Program-made: the position numbers and the translations under genes
From: JBHPFQ01 sp042571625
Lineage (GTDB): Bacteria > Patescibacteriota > Minisyncoccia > Portnoybacterales > UBA2143
Assembly: GCA_042571625.1 (NCBI GenBank)
Contig: JBHPFQ010000025.1
Span: forward strand, 1-7,981
DNA length: 7,981 bases
Direction: 5' to 3'
Part shown: positions 1 through 4,516 of the stretch, piece after piece
How the letters are laid out: each line of letters begins with the position of its first letter
How positions within the stretch are numbered: the stretch's first letter is position 1
The notes under the pieces: model-generated
Database searches by the model: none
What the model was told of the DNA's origin: nothing
The model's input: only the letters and a program-made list of their open reading frames with translations

Positions 1-488
1 GCAACAATCGCAGTAGCATGCTGATCATCATGCATAACTGGAATTCCAAGTCCCTGTAATTTTTCTTCAATTTCAAAACATTTTGGCGCAGCAATATCTT
101 CCAAATTTATCGCTCCAAAAGTAGGCGTTAGACTTTTAATTACTTTTATAATCTCATCTTTATTCTGTGTATTTAAACAAATCGGAAAAGCGTCAATACC
201 TGCCAATTTCTTGAATAAAACCGCTTTGCCTTCCATAACTGGCATTGCTGCCTCGGGTCCGATATTGCCTAAACCCAAAACCGCGGAACCATCAGTAATC
301 ACTGCTAAAGAATTTGCCCTCCCAGTTAAATTAAAAGATTCTTTCTTATTGTTAAATATTACCCGACACGGTTCAGCCACGCCAGGAGTATAAGCCAAAG
401 CTAATTCTTTTTTATTACGAATCTTAACCTTGGATTTGATTTCAAACTTGCCCTTTAGTCTTTTATGCAATTCTAATGATTTATTCAT
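1..488 (-). CDS. Malic enzyme (NAD(P)-dependent), N-terminal part, cut by window edge
   Basis: Translating the minus strand from the ATG at 488-486 gives 162 open codons running off the window. Malic enzymes oxidatively decarboxylate malate to pyruvate in the cytoplasm with NAD(P)+ and a divalent metal. The family signatures are in order: AYTPGVAEPC at residues 32-41, holding the catalytic Tyr33; ITDGSAVLGLGNIGPEAAMP at 64-83; EGKAVLFK at 86-93, with the likely catalytic Lys88; a metal-site LEDIAAPKCFE at 129-139; and HDDQHATA at 153-160, contributing the third metal ligand. Family members usually have Gly where Ala158 stands. The Rossmann cofactor domain lies outside, so NAD versus NADP preference cannot be read. 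The N-terminus fits the short bacterial type of about 400 residues. No Shine-Dalgarno precedes the ATG. The truncation comes from the window edge and is not a mutation. A phosphotransacetylase-like C-terminal extension (MaeB type) cannot be excluded. Confidence 0.95.
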   Translation of the reverse strand, partial: MNKSLELHKRLKGKFEIKSKVKIRNKKELALAYTPGVAEPCRVIFNNKKESFNLTGRANSLAVITDGSAVLGLGNIGPEAAMPVMEGKAVLFKKLAGIDAFPICLNTQNKDEIIKVIKSLTPTFGAINLEDIAAPKCFEIEEKLQGLGIPVMHDDQHATAIV

Positions 489-495
489 AAAATAA

Positions 496-501
496 ATCTT
501 A
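496..501 (-). promoter_or_regulatory. Possible -10 element for the malic enzyme gene
   Basis: TAAGAT on the minus strand ends 7 nt before the ATG at 488. That is the spacing expected if transcription starts at or beside the start codon. There is no Shine-Dalgarno and no convincing -35; only a T-rich stretch from the preceding terminator lies at the right distance. In DNA this A/T-rich such a hexamer can arise by chance, so this is weak. Confidence 0.25.
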
Positions 502-522
502 CTATGAAATTAATAAAAGAAA

Positions 523-556
523 AAGCCCTGCTATGAATATACGTATAGCAGGGCTT
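523..556 (-). terminator. Rho-independent terminator after the DUF5667 gene
   Basis: A perfect 12-bp stem is formed by 523-534 (aagccctgctat) and 545-556 (atagcagggctt), with a 10-nt loop. On the minus strand it is followed by a T-rich tract (TTTCTTTTATT). It starts 27 nt after the TAA stop of the gene ending at 583 and separates that gene from the malic enzyme gene. The plus-strand side is A-rich, so it acts on minus-strand transcripts. Confidence 0.9.
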
Positions 557-582
557 AAAAATAGAATTTAAATATCTATACT

Positions 583-1410
583 TTATCTATCATTCATCTT
601 CCTTTCACGAACCTTTTCCAATATTGCATCCTTTATAACGCCTTTTTTGTCTTGCAATTCTTTCCATTCTATTTTTAACTGTTGCTTTATAGCTTCTGGC
701 TGTTCCTGTCTAAATTCTTCAATTTTTTCCTTTATTTCCGATACTTCTTCTCCAACTTCTTCTATAATATTCATTCTTCTTGCTTTTCGTTCAATCTTTT
801 CCCCAACTCCTCCTAAAGCATTTTGCAAACTTTGTTTTAATTCTTCCTTGTTTTGTAATTTATTCATTACTTCACCAAATTTTTCCAAATGCTCTTCTCT
901 ATTAACTCTAATCCTTTCCATTACTGCTTCTGGAACTCTTTCTTCTAAACGACCTAAAATCTCTTGATGTCTTATTTGCTGATTAGTATATTTTTCTAAA
1001 AAATTCTTTACATGTAAATCTTCAGGATTATCAGTTTTAAACTTTTCAATCCTTGAATTTATATCATCAATTAATGTTTTATATTTTTCATTTATCGCAT
1101 CTAATTTTTCCTGCAATTCATCATCATCAGGATCATTTTTAACAAGTTGCCTTGCGCGCAATAATTGAAAGCTTGATTTTTTTAGCAAAATTTCCGATTT
1201 TTTAACTGGATCTCTCGTTAAAAACGCTTGAATGCTCCATCCTAAATTTTTAAACCAATAGAAACTGCCTGGCTCTTCAATATCTAATTCTTCAGCTCCA
1301 ACTTCTAACTCCTCGTCTATCTCTACAACGTCCTGCGCAATAACCGCAGAACAAGATAATCCTAAAGTCATCGTAAATATTAATAATAATAAAGATATTT
1401 TTTTAAACAT
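583..1410 (-). CDS. Secreted DUF5667-like coiled-coil protein
   Basis: This is a 275-residue exported protein of unknown function. Residues 1-25 form a signal peptide: MFKK, then a hydrophobic core, ending in AVIA before Gln26, a good signal peptidase I site. An acidic linker follows at 29-46. Residues 47-90 (PGSFYWFKNLGWSIQAFLTR, then DPVKKSEILLKKSSFQLLRA) match the DUF5667 pattern: a P-x-S-x-x-Y/F-x-x-K opening, a segment ending in a D-P/A-x-K-K-A/S-E stretch, and then a helix. NQQIRHQEILGRLEERVPEA at 143-162 also fits that family as seen in Patescibacteria and Actinobacteria. The rest is highly charged, mostly helical and probably coiled coil. No enzyme motif is visible. It is transcribed alone, between terminators at 1513-1535 and 523-556. 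The ATG at 1410 is chosen because it directly precedes the signal peptide; there is no clear Shine-Dalgarno. Family assignment is by motif style and function is unknown. Confidence 0.88.
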   Translation of the reverse strand: MFKKISLLLLIFTMTLGLSCSAVIAQDVVEIDEELEVGAEELDIEEPGSFYWFKNLGWSIQAFLTRDPVKKSEILLKKSSFQLLRARQLVKNDPDDDELQEKLDAINEKYKTLIDDINSRIEKFKTDNPEDLHVKNFLEKYTNQQIRHQEILGRLEERVPEAVMERIRVNREEHLEKFGEVMNKLQNKEELKQSLQNALGGVGEKIERKARRMNIIEEVGEEVSEIKEKIEEFRQEQPEAIKQQLKIEWKELQDKKGVIKDAILEKVRERKMNDR

Positions 1411-1438
1411 AGTTTTTTATTTAATTAATTATATCTAT

Positions 1439-1468
1439 TTATATTTATATATTATCATATAAATATAA
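1439..1468. repeat. A/T-only inverted repeat in the DUF5667 leader region
   Basis: Positions 1439-1450 and 1457-1468 form a perfect 12-bp inverted repeat around a 6-nt loop. It sits 29 nt upstream of the ATG at 1410, within the 134-bp gap 1411-1544. It contains only A and T, so it may be a chance product of base composition or a weak leader hairpin. The gap has several -10-like hexamers (such as TATAAT at 1433-1428) but no matching -35, so I do not call a promoter for the gene. Confidence 0.4.
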
Positions 1469-1512
1469 TCTTGCCTATTGTGTATAATATTAACATATCC
1501 ATAATAAAAATA

Positions 1513-1535
1513 AAGAGCCTCTATTAGAGGCTCTT
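1513..1535 (-). terminator. Rho-independent terminator after the sorted surface-protein gene
   Basis: A perfect 10-bp stem, 1513-1522 with 1526-1535 (core agagcctct/agaggctct), closes on a 3-nt loop. On the minus strand it is followed by TTATTTTTATTAT. It begins 9 nt after the TGA stop at 1545-1547, so it ends that gene and insulates the DUF5667 gene downstream. Confidence 0.9.
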
Positions 1536-1544
1536 ATAAAATAA

Positions 1545-2189
1545 TCAATCAATAAATAACTTTTTTTTAAAAAAAATCACAAAGGTAGTAGGAAGCATCA
1601 ACATAATTGTTGACGGTAATGGTACTGGATTTGTATCAGGAATATAATCTATGGGAGTTCGGTTAGGTTTATCGCTGATCAAAATAGGAATAAATAATAT
1701 ATCTATTTCTGGATCTGGCCACCAATTATTTTTCATAGAATTTATATCTTCTGGATCTTCTGGATCTTCTGGAAAAATCTGTTGTGCGGTAAAAACAGAA
1801 TTTGAATCAAGAATAGATTCAGATGATAAAATAATTATATCTTTATTCTCATACTGACCAAAATAAAAATCATATTTTATCTGAATATTTTCAGTTCTAG
1901 TTTTAATATCTAAATCTGAACTATCAATATTATCAGCATAAGATGTAACATCTCCTATCTCGCCAAAATCTCCATTTAACAAAATATCCTTGTTATCTGT
2001 GTACGCAACTTCGGACTTAGAAGGAGCAAGAGTTGGAGCAAGAGTTGGAGCAAGAGTTGGAGCAAGAGTTGGAAAGGACATATTCGTATTTGAACATCTT
2101 TTTAACAATAAGAGTAGCAATAAAAATAACAAGAATATTAACGAAAAAAGTAAAATTTTGATAATTTTTCTGCCATCTAATTTCTTCAT
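1545..2189 (-). CDS. Putative surface protein with TLAP repeats and a PEP-CTERM-like C-terminal sorting signal
   Basis: The 214-residue product is not a family I recognise, but its architecture is clear. Residues 9-29 form a long Leu-rich membrane segment after a basic N-terminus (MKKLDGRK), a signal anchor or uncleaved signal. Residues 41-56 are four exact TLAP repeats, possibly an extended, glycosylatable stalk. The middle (60-139) is rich in Asp, Asn and Ser, followed by three PED repeats at 140-148. The C-terminus has VPLPS at 189-193, a hydrophobic run to Phe207, then KKK at 208-210. This matches the PEP-CTERM plan (VPxP, membrane helix, basic cluster) handled by exosortase/archaeosortase enzymes. 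LPST at 191-194 also resembles a degenerate sortase LPxTG, with Ile in place of Gly. The helix is short (about 14 residues) and four residues follow KKK, so the assignment is inference. The start is supported by an AAGGAG 8 nt upstream and a strong promoter. No sortase gene is in view. Confidence 0.85.
   Translation of the reverse strand: MKKLDGRKIIKILLFSLIFLLFLLLLLLLKRCSNTNMSFPTLAPTLAPTLAPTLAPSKSEVAYTDNKDILLNGDFGEIGDVTSYADNIDSSDLDIKTRTENIQIKYDFYFGQYENKDIIILSSESILDSNSVFTAQQIFPEDPEDPEDINSMKNNWWPDPEIDILFIPILISDKPNRTPIDYIPDTNPVPLPSTIMLMLPTTFVIFFKKKLFID
1747..1773. repeat. Three tandem 9-bp copies (PED repeats)
   Basis: The unit tcttctgga occurs three times without change at 1747-1755, 1756-1764 and 1765-1773. 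Being a multiple of three, it preserves the frame and encodes Pro-Glu-Asp three times at residues 140-148 of the surface protein. The exact nucleotide identity suggests recent slippage. Confidence 0.9.
2023..2073. repeat. Four tandem 12-bp copies (TLAP repeats)
   Basis: The unit ggagcaagagtt is repeated four times with no mismatch at 2023-2070, and a partial fifth copy (gga) follows. It encodes Thr-Leu-Ala-Pro repeats at residues 41-56, just outside the N-terminal membrane segment. Identity at synonymous positions shows recent expansion. Changes in copy number would stay in frame and change only the length of the stalk. Confidence 0.95.
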
Positions 2190-2197
2190 TCCTTCGA

Positions 2198-2203
2198 CTC
2201 CTT
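2198..2203 (-). promoter_or_regulatory. Shine-Dalgarno of the surface-protein gene
   Basis: AAGGAG on the minus strand lies 8 nt before the ATG at 2189, ideal spacing. It fixes this start. A second AAGGA directly abuts the ATG but is too close to work. Confidence 0.85.
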
Positions 2204-2204
2204 T

Positions 2205-2259
2205 TTAATGATTGTAATATATGTTAAGGTACATATTACTATAATATCACAATCATTAA
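2205..2259. promoter_or_regulatory. Extended dyad over the surface-protein promoter (possible operator)
   Basis: Arms 2205-2215 (ttaatgattgt) and 2249-2259 (acaatcattaa) form an exact 11-bp inverted repeat. Inside it, 2214-2224 and 2231-2239 pair as a second dyad (gtaatatatgt against acatattac, with a 2-nt bulge). One outer arm fills the spacer between the -35 and -10; the other ends just before the Shine-Dalgarno. The arms are centred 44 bp apart, about four helical turns, which would suit a protein bound at both sites. The inner part could also form a hairpin at the 5' end of the mRNA. Confidence 0.6.
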
Positions 2260-2269
2260 GTTTTGTCAA
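2241..2269 (-). promoter_or_regulatory. Sigma-70-type promoter for the surface-protein gene
   Basis: On the minus strand, a perfect -35 TTGACA (2269-2264), a 17-nt spacer and a -10 TATTAT (2246-2241) preceded by an extended-10 TG at 2249-2248. The expected start is near 2234, giving a leader of about 44 nt that contains the Shine-Dalgarno. The -35 directly abuts the ychF stop codon (2272-2270). Confidence 0.8.
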
Positions 2270-3337
2270 TTACTTTCCGCTCTTTATCTCAATCACATCA
2301 CCATCATTAACAATATACTCTTTTCCTTCTGTACGAATTAATCCTTGTTCGCGAGCTTTTGCAAAACCGCTAGCATTAATTAAATCTTCCCAATTAATTA
2401 TATCCGCTCTAATAAAATATTGCTCAAAATCAGTATGGATTACTCCGCCTGCTTGCGGAGCTTTGTTGCCTTTTTTTAATGTCCACGCGCGCGTCTCATC
2501 ATGCCCAGTAGTAAAAAAAGTTATTAAATTTAATATTTCATAAGATTTTCTAATCAAAATATCCAATTCTGATTCCTGTGGCAATCCAAATTCTTTTCTT
2601 TCTTCGGAAGTAAAATCCACTGCTTCAAATTCATCAGCAACATTAATAATTAAATAAGGCCAATTATTTTTACTAAAAATATCTAAAATGTCTTGAGAAA
2701 CTTCATTATCGTTACCATTTAATAAATATAAGCGTGGCTTAAAAGTTAAAAATTGATAACCATTCAATATATTTTTCTCATCGTCTTCCCAATCCTTTTC
2801 GTATAAAATTCCTCCTTGTTCTAAAACTTTCTTTGCTCTATTTAAAACTTCTAATTCTTTAATACTACCCTTATTTCCAGATCTTGCATCTTTATTTAAA
2901 CTAATAATTCTTTTTTCAATAACTTCTAAATCTTTTAAAATAAGCTCTGCGTCAAGAATCTCCTTATCATCAATCGGATCAATCTTATTTTGCGTATTAA
3001 TAATTTTATCATTACTAAAACATCGCAAAATATACAAAACTGCGTCTGTATCTCTAATATTTGCTAAAAACTTATTGCCTAATCCTTCGCCTTTGCTAGC
3101 CCCCTTAACCAAACCAGCTATATCAACAAATTCAACAGTAGCATGAATTTTTTTAACTGATTTAGTCAATTCAGCTAATTTATCTATTCTCTTGTCTGGC
3201 ACAGCAACAATGCCAACATTTGGCTCAATAGTACAAAAAGGATAATTAGCACAATCAACTTGTTTTTTAGTTATAGTCTGGAATAATGTTGACTTGCCAA
3301 CGTTTGGCAAACCAACAATGCCGATACAAAGAGACAT
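2270..3337 (-). CDS. ychF: YchF/OLA1-family GTP/ATP-binding protein
   Basis: This is a 355-residue cytoplasmic P-loop NTPase of the Obg-related YchF/OLA1 family; members bind ribosomes and usually prefer ATP to GTP. Visible motifs are the G1 loop GLPNVGKST at 9-17, switch and G3 DIAGLVKGASKGEGLGNKFL at 72-91, and an N-x-x-E type G4 (NDNE at 209-212) instead of the GTP-specific NKxD, as expected for the family. The C-terminal TGS domain (about 270-355) includes LITFFTTG, ETRAWTLKKGNKAPQAGGVI at 281-300, HTDFEQYFIRADII and YIVNDGDVIEIK. Length fits the usual 360 or so. The ATG at 3337-3335 overlaps the upstream TAA by one base (TAATG) and has no Shine-Dalgarno, so translation is probably coupled to the chagasin-like gene. 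No terminator follows; the next promoter's -35 begins at the base after the stop. Confidence 0.98.
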   Translation of the reverse strand: MSLCIGIVGLPNVGKSTLFQTITKKQVDCANYPFCTIEPNVGIVAVPDKRIDKLAELTKSVKKIHATVEFVDIAGLVKGASKGEGLGNKFLANIRDTDAVLYILRCFSNDKIINTQNKIDPIDDKEILDAELILKDLEVIEKRIISLNKDARSGNKGSIKELEVLNRAKKVLEQGGILYEKDWEDDEKNILNGYQFLTFKPRLYLLNGNDNEVSQDILDIFSKNNWPYLIINVADEFEAVDFTSEERKEFGLPQESELDILIRKSYEILNLITFFTTGHDETRAWTLKKGNKAPQAGGVIHTDFEQYFIRADIINWEDLINASGFAKAREQGLIRTEGKEYIVNDGDVIEIKSGK

Positions 3338-4140
3338 TATTTTATCACTATATTATATATTATTTTTTTAATCGCCTCTCCTTCCCACGAACGTAAATAA
3401 GAAAATACTATTTCTGTATCTCCATTTTGTAAGGCTAAAAAATTAAAAACTTCTATTCCTCCAGAACCAATCAACTCTGGCAAACTCTTAACATATTCTT
3501 TACTTATAAATTGAATATAATTTTCATCATATTCTCCTTCCCACTGATAGCCAGTAGTTATATTTGATTCTAAATTTATTAAAAAATTCTCGCCATTATC
3601 AACCTCTATTGTTTTAACATCAATTAAATCATCTTCAGAAGCAATAGGAATAATTGATTCATCTATTTCCCCGCATTTTATTTCTATATCATATTTATCT
3701 ATTATTGTTGGAATCCACTGGCCAGACGCTTCTCTATATCCTGTAAAACCGCTTGCAACAGCGCAAACTTCCTGTCCCTTTTTATAACCAGCCAATCCAG
3801 CAACTGTTCCATCGGCTACATTATAAACATCAATTTCAAAGCCATTATCTTCAAAAAACAATTCAACTTTCTCATATTGCTGCTCTGATATTTCTTTAGC
3901 TTTAAATTCCTTACCTGAAATTATAATTTTCTCAATTTCCTGTTCTCCTTTAATATACCAACCAAGCTCAACTGGCGCTATATCTGAAAAATCTATTTGT
4001 GTTTCTTCTTCAATCGCTTCTAATGTTGATAAAATATCATCCTCAATAAAAATCGGCTCATTTATTGTCTGTATTGACAACCAATAAATTCCGCCTCCGA
4101 TTAAAATAAAAACACCTAATATAATCAAAAATTTTTTCAT
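3337..4140 (-). CDS. Membrane-anchored protein with C-terminal chagasin-like (I42) protease-inhibitor domain
   Basis: The product has 267 residues. Residues 4-23 form an N-terminal membrane anchor; there is no lipobox, so the body probably lies outside the membrane. A middle region (about 55-158) that I do not recognise has a Gly-rich stretch and two cysteines, Cys126 and Cys156, that could form a disulfide. The C-terminal part (about 173-267) carries the three chagasin-family loops in order: NITTGYQW at 193-200 (canonical NPTTGYxW), GSGG at 225-228 followed by a Phe-containing strand (VFNFLAL), and RSW at 250-252 (canonical RPW/F). Chagasin-type inhibitors (MEROPS I42) block papain-like cysteine proteases. 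Inhibition here is inferred; Ile replaces the usual Pro in the first loop and Ser the Pro in the third. The gene overlaps ychF by one base. The start at 4140 is set by the anchor. Only 19 nt separate it from a terminator, and no properly spaced Shine-Dalgarno exists. Confidence 0.85.
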   Translation of the reverse strand: MKKFLIILGVFILIGGGIYWLSIQTINEPIFIEDDILSTLEAIEEETQIDFSDIAPVELGWYIKGEQEIEKIIISGKEFKAKEISEQQYEKVELFFEDNGFEIDVYNVADGTVAGLAGYKKGQEVCAVASGFTGYREASGQWIPTIIDKYDIEIKCGEIDESIIPIASEDDLIDVKTIEVDNGENFLINLESNITTGYQWEGEYDENYIQFISKEYVKSLPELIGSGGIEVFNFLALQNGDTEIVFSYLRSWEGEAIKKIIYNIVIK

Positions 4141-4146
4141 ACTTCT

Positions 4147-4175
4147 ATTTTAAATTAAAATAGCCCCCAAAGCAA
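4147..4175 (-). promoter_or_regulatory. Possible leaderless promoter for the chagasin-like/ychF unit, overlapping a terminator
   Basis: On the minus strand, TTGCTT (4175-4170), a 17-nt spacer and TAAAAT (4152-4147) end 6 nt before the ATG at 4140. The -35 lies inside the terminator hairpin. Transcription would start at or next to ATG. The -35 is a weak match, so leaky readthrough of the terminator is the alternative source of this mRNA. Confidence 0.35.
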
Positions 4176-4190
4176 TGCTTTGGGGGCTAT
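4160..4190 (-). terminator. Strong Rho-independent terminator after the 76-residue gene
   Basis: A 14-bp perfect stem, 4160-4173 with 4177-4190 (core agcccccaaagc/gctttgggggct), closes on a 3-nt loop and is followed on the minus strand by TTTAATTTAAAA. It begins 11 nt after the stop of the gene ending at 4202. Because the next ATG is at 4140, the hairpin also lies in the upstream region of the chagasin-like gene. Confidence 0.88.
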
Positions 4191-4201
4191 ATAGGCCATA
4201 A

Positions 4202-4432
4202 TTATATGTCAGTAGCGAGAATACCACGTCCAGTCATTTCCCTTATTAATATTTTAAAAAAAGAATTATTAGAAAAAATTTTAATTATTTTTTCATTGCT
4301 ATCTTTTAACTCTACGCATAGCGGAGTTAATGATACAACCTCATAAATATCTCCGAAAAAATTAAATTCTCTATTTATTTCTTTCTTCTCTTCTTTCACT
4401 TCTTCTTTTAAAAAGTTATTATAATCCCACAT
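4202..4432 (-). CDS. Small protein of unknown function (76 residues)
   Basis: I do not recognise this family. The product has no signal peptide or membrane segment and is probably cytoplasmic. Residues 9-21 are a charged Lys/Glu stretch (KEEVKEEKKEINR), then a mixed hydrophobic region (24-63) that looks strand-forming, including FFGDIYEVVSLTPLCVELKD at 25-44 and EKIIKIFSN at 47-55, and a tail REMTGRGILATDI. No DNA-binding helix-turn-helix or metal motif is evident; it has a single cysteine, Cys39. That it is a real gene is well supported: a TTGACA/TATATT promoter, an AAGGAG 7 nt before the ATG, and a terminator directly after the stop make it a complete single-gene unit. It lies between mtnP and the chagasin-like gene with no shared transcript required. 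Such signals suggest abundant expression. Confidence 0.82.
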   Translation of the reverse strand: MWDYNNFLKEEVKEEKKEINREFNFFGDIYEVVSLTPLCVELKDSNEKIIKIFSNNSFFKILIREMTGRGILATDI

Positions 4433-4439
4433 AATTATT

Positions 4440-4445
4440 CTCCTT
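4440..4445 (-). promoter_or_regulatory. Shine-Dalgarno of the 76-residue gene
   Basis: AAGGAG on the minus strand, 7 nt before the ATG at 4432. It is one of only two strong Shine-Dalgarno sequences seen in the window and it decides this start. Confidence 0.88.
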
Positions 4446-4455
4446 AAAATTATAA

Positions 4456-4472
4456 ATTAGTTAAGAACTAAT
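4456..4472. repeat. Inverted repeat at the expected transcription start of the 76-residue gene
   Basis: Positions 4456-4462 (attagtt) and 4466-4472 (aactaat) form a 7-bp dyad around a 3-nt centre. It begins 3 nt after the -10 and covers the expected start near 4469. It could be an operator or part of a leader hairpin. Confidence 0.5.
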
Positions 4473-4475
4473 ATC

Positions 4476-4504
4476 AATATAGCATGTATTCTTTATTTTG
4501 TCAA
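4476..4504 (-). promoter_or_regulatory. Near-consensus promoter for the 76-residue gene
   Basis: On the minus strand: TTGACA (4504-4499), exactly 17 nt, TATATT (4481-4476), with an extended-10 TG at 4484-4483. The expected start near 4469 gives a leader of about 36 nt. The -35 lies 12 nt beyond the mtnP stop codon, and no terminator separates the two. Confidence 0.85.
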
Positions 4505-4516
4505 TGCTTTTAACCG

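Noticed and set aside
647..967. Plus-strand open frame of 106 codons, Ser/Cys/Phe-rich
   Set aside because: It is the complement of Glu/Lys-rich coiled-coil codons of the DUF5667 gene, which produces long Ser/Phe-rich antisense frames. No start signals.
1336..1360. Lipoprotein lipobox around Cys20 of the DUF5667 protein
   Set aside because: The residues before the cysteine are L-G-L-S, with Gly at -3 where Leu/Val/Ile is needed. AVIA before Gln26 is a better signal peptidase I site.
1439..1468. 12-bp inverted repeat as a terminator
   Set aside because: The stem has no G-C pair and no T-run, and the surface-protein gene already has a proper terminator at 1513-1535.
1545..1547. TGA stop read as glycine, as in Gracilibacteria/SR1 genomes
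   Set aside because: A terminator begins 9 nt after this TGA, and I saw no in-frame TGA inside any of the conserved genes.
2023..2073. Short direct repeats as a CRISPR array
   Set aside because: The 12-bp units are contiguous with no spacers and lie in frame inside a coding region.
1990..2208. Plus-strand frame containing GARV repeats
   Set aside because: The repeats are the antisense reading of the 12-bp TLAP array in the surface-protein gene, which has its own promoter and Shine-Dalgarno.
2205..2259. The promoter dyad as a terminator for ychF
   Set aside because: On the minus strand it is followed by AAAAAGGAG rather than a T-tract, and it has large internal bulges and few G-C pairs.
2208..2543. 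Plus-strand open frame of 111 codons opposite the 3' end of ychF
   Set aside because: It is antisense to a well-conserved ychF TGS domain, has no Shine-Dalgarno or family motif, and its frame is explained by the A/T-rich complement of the real gene.
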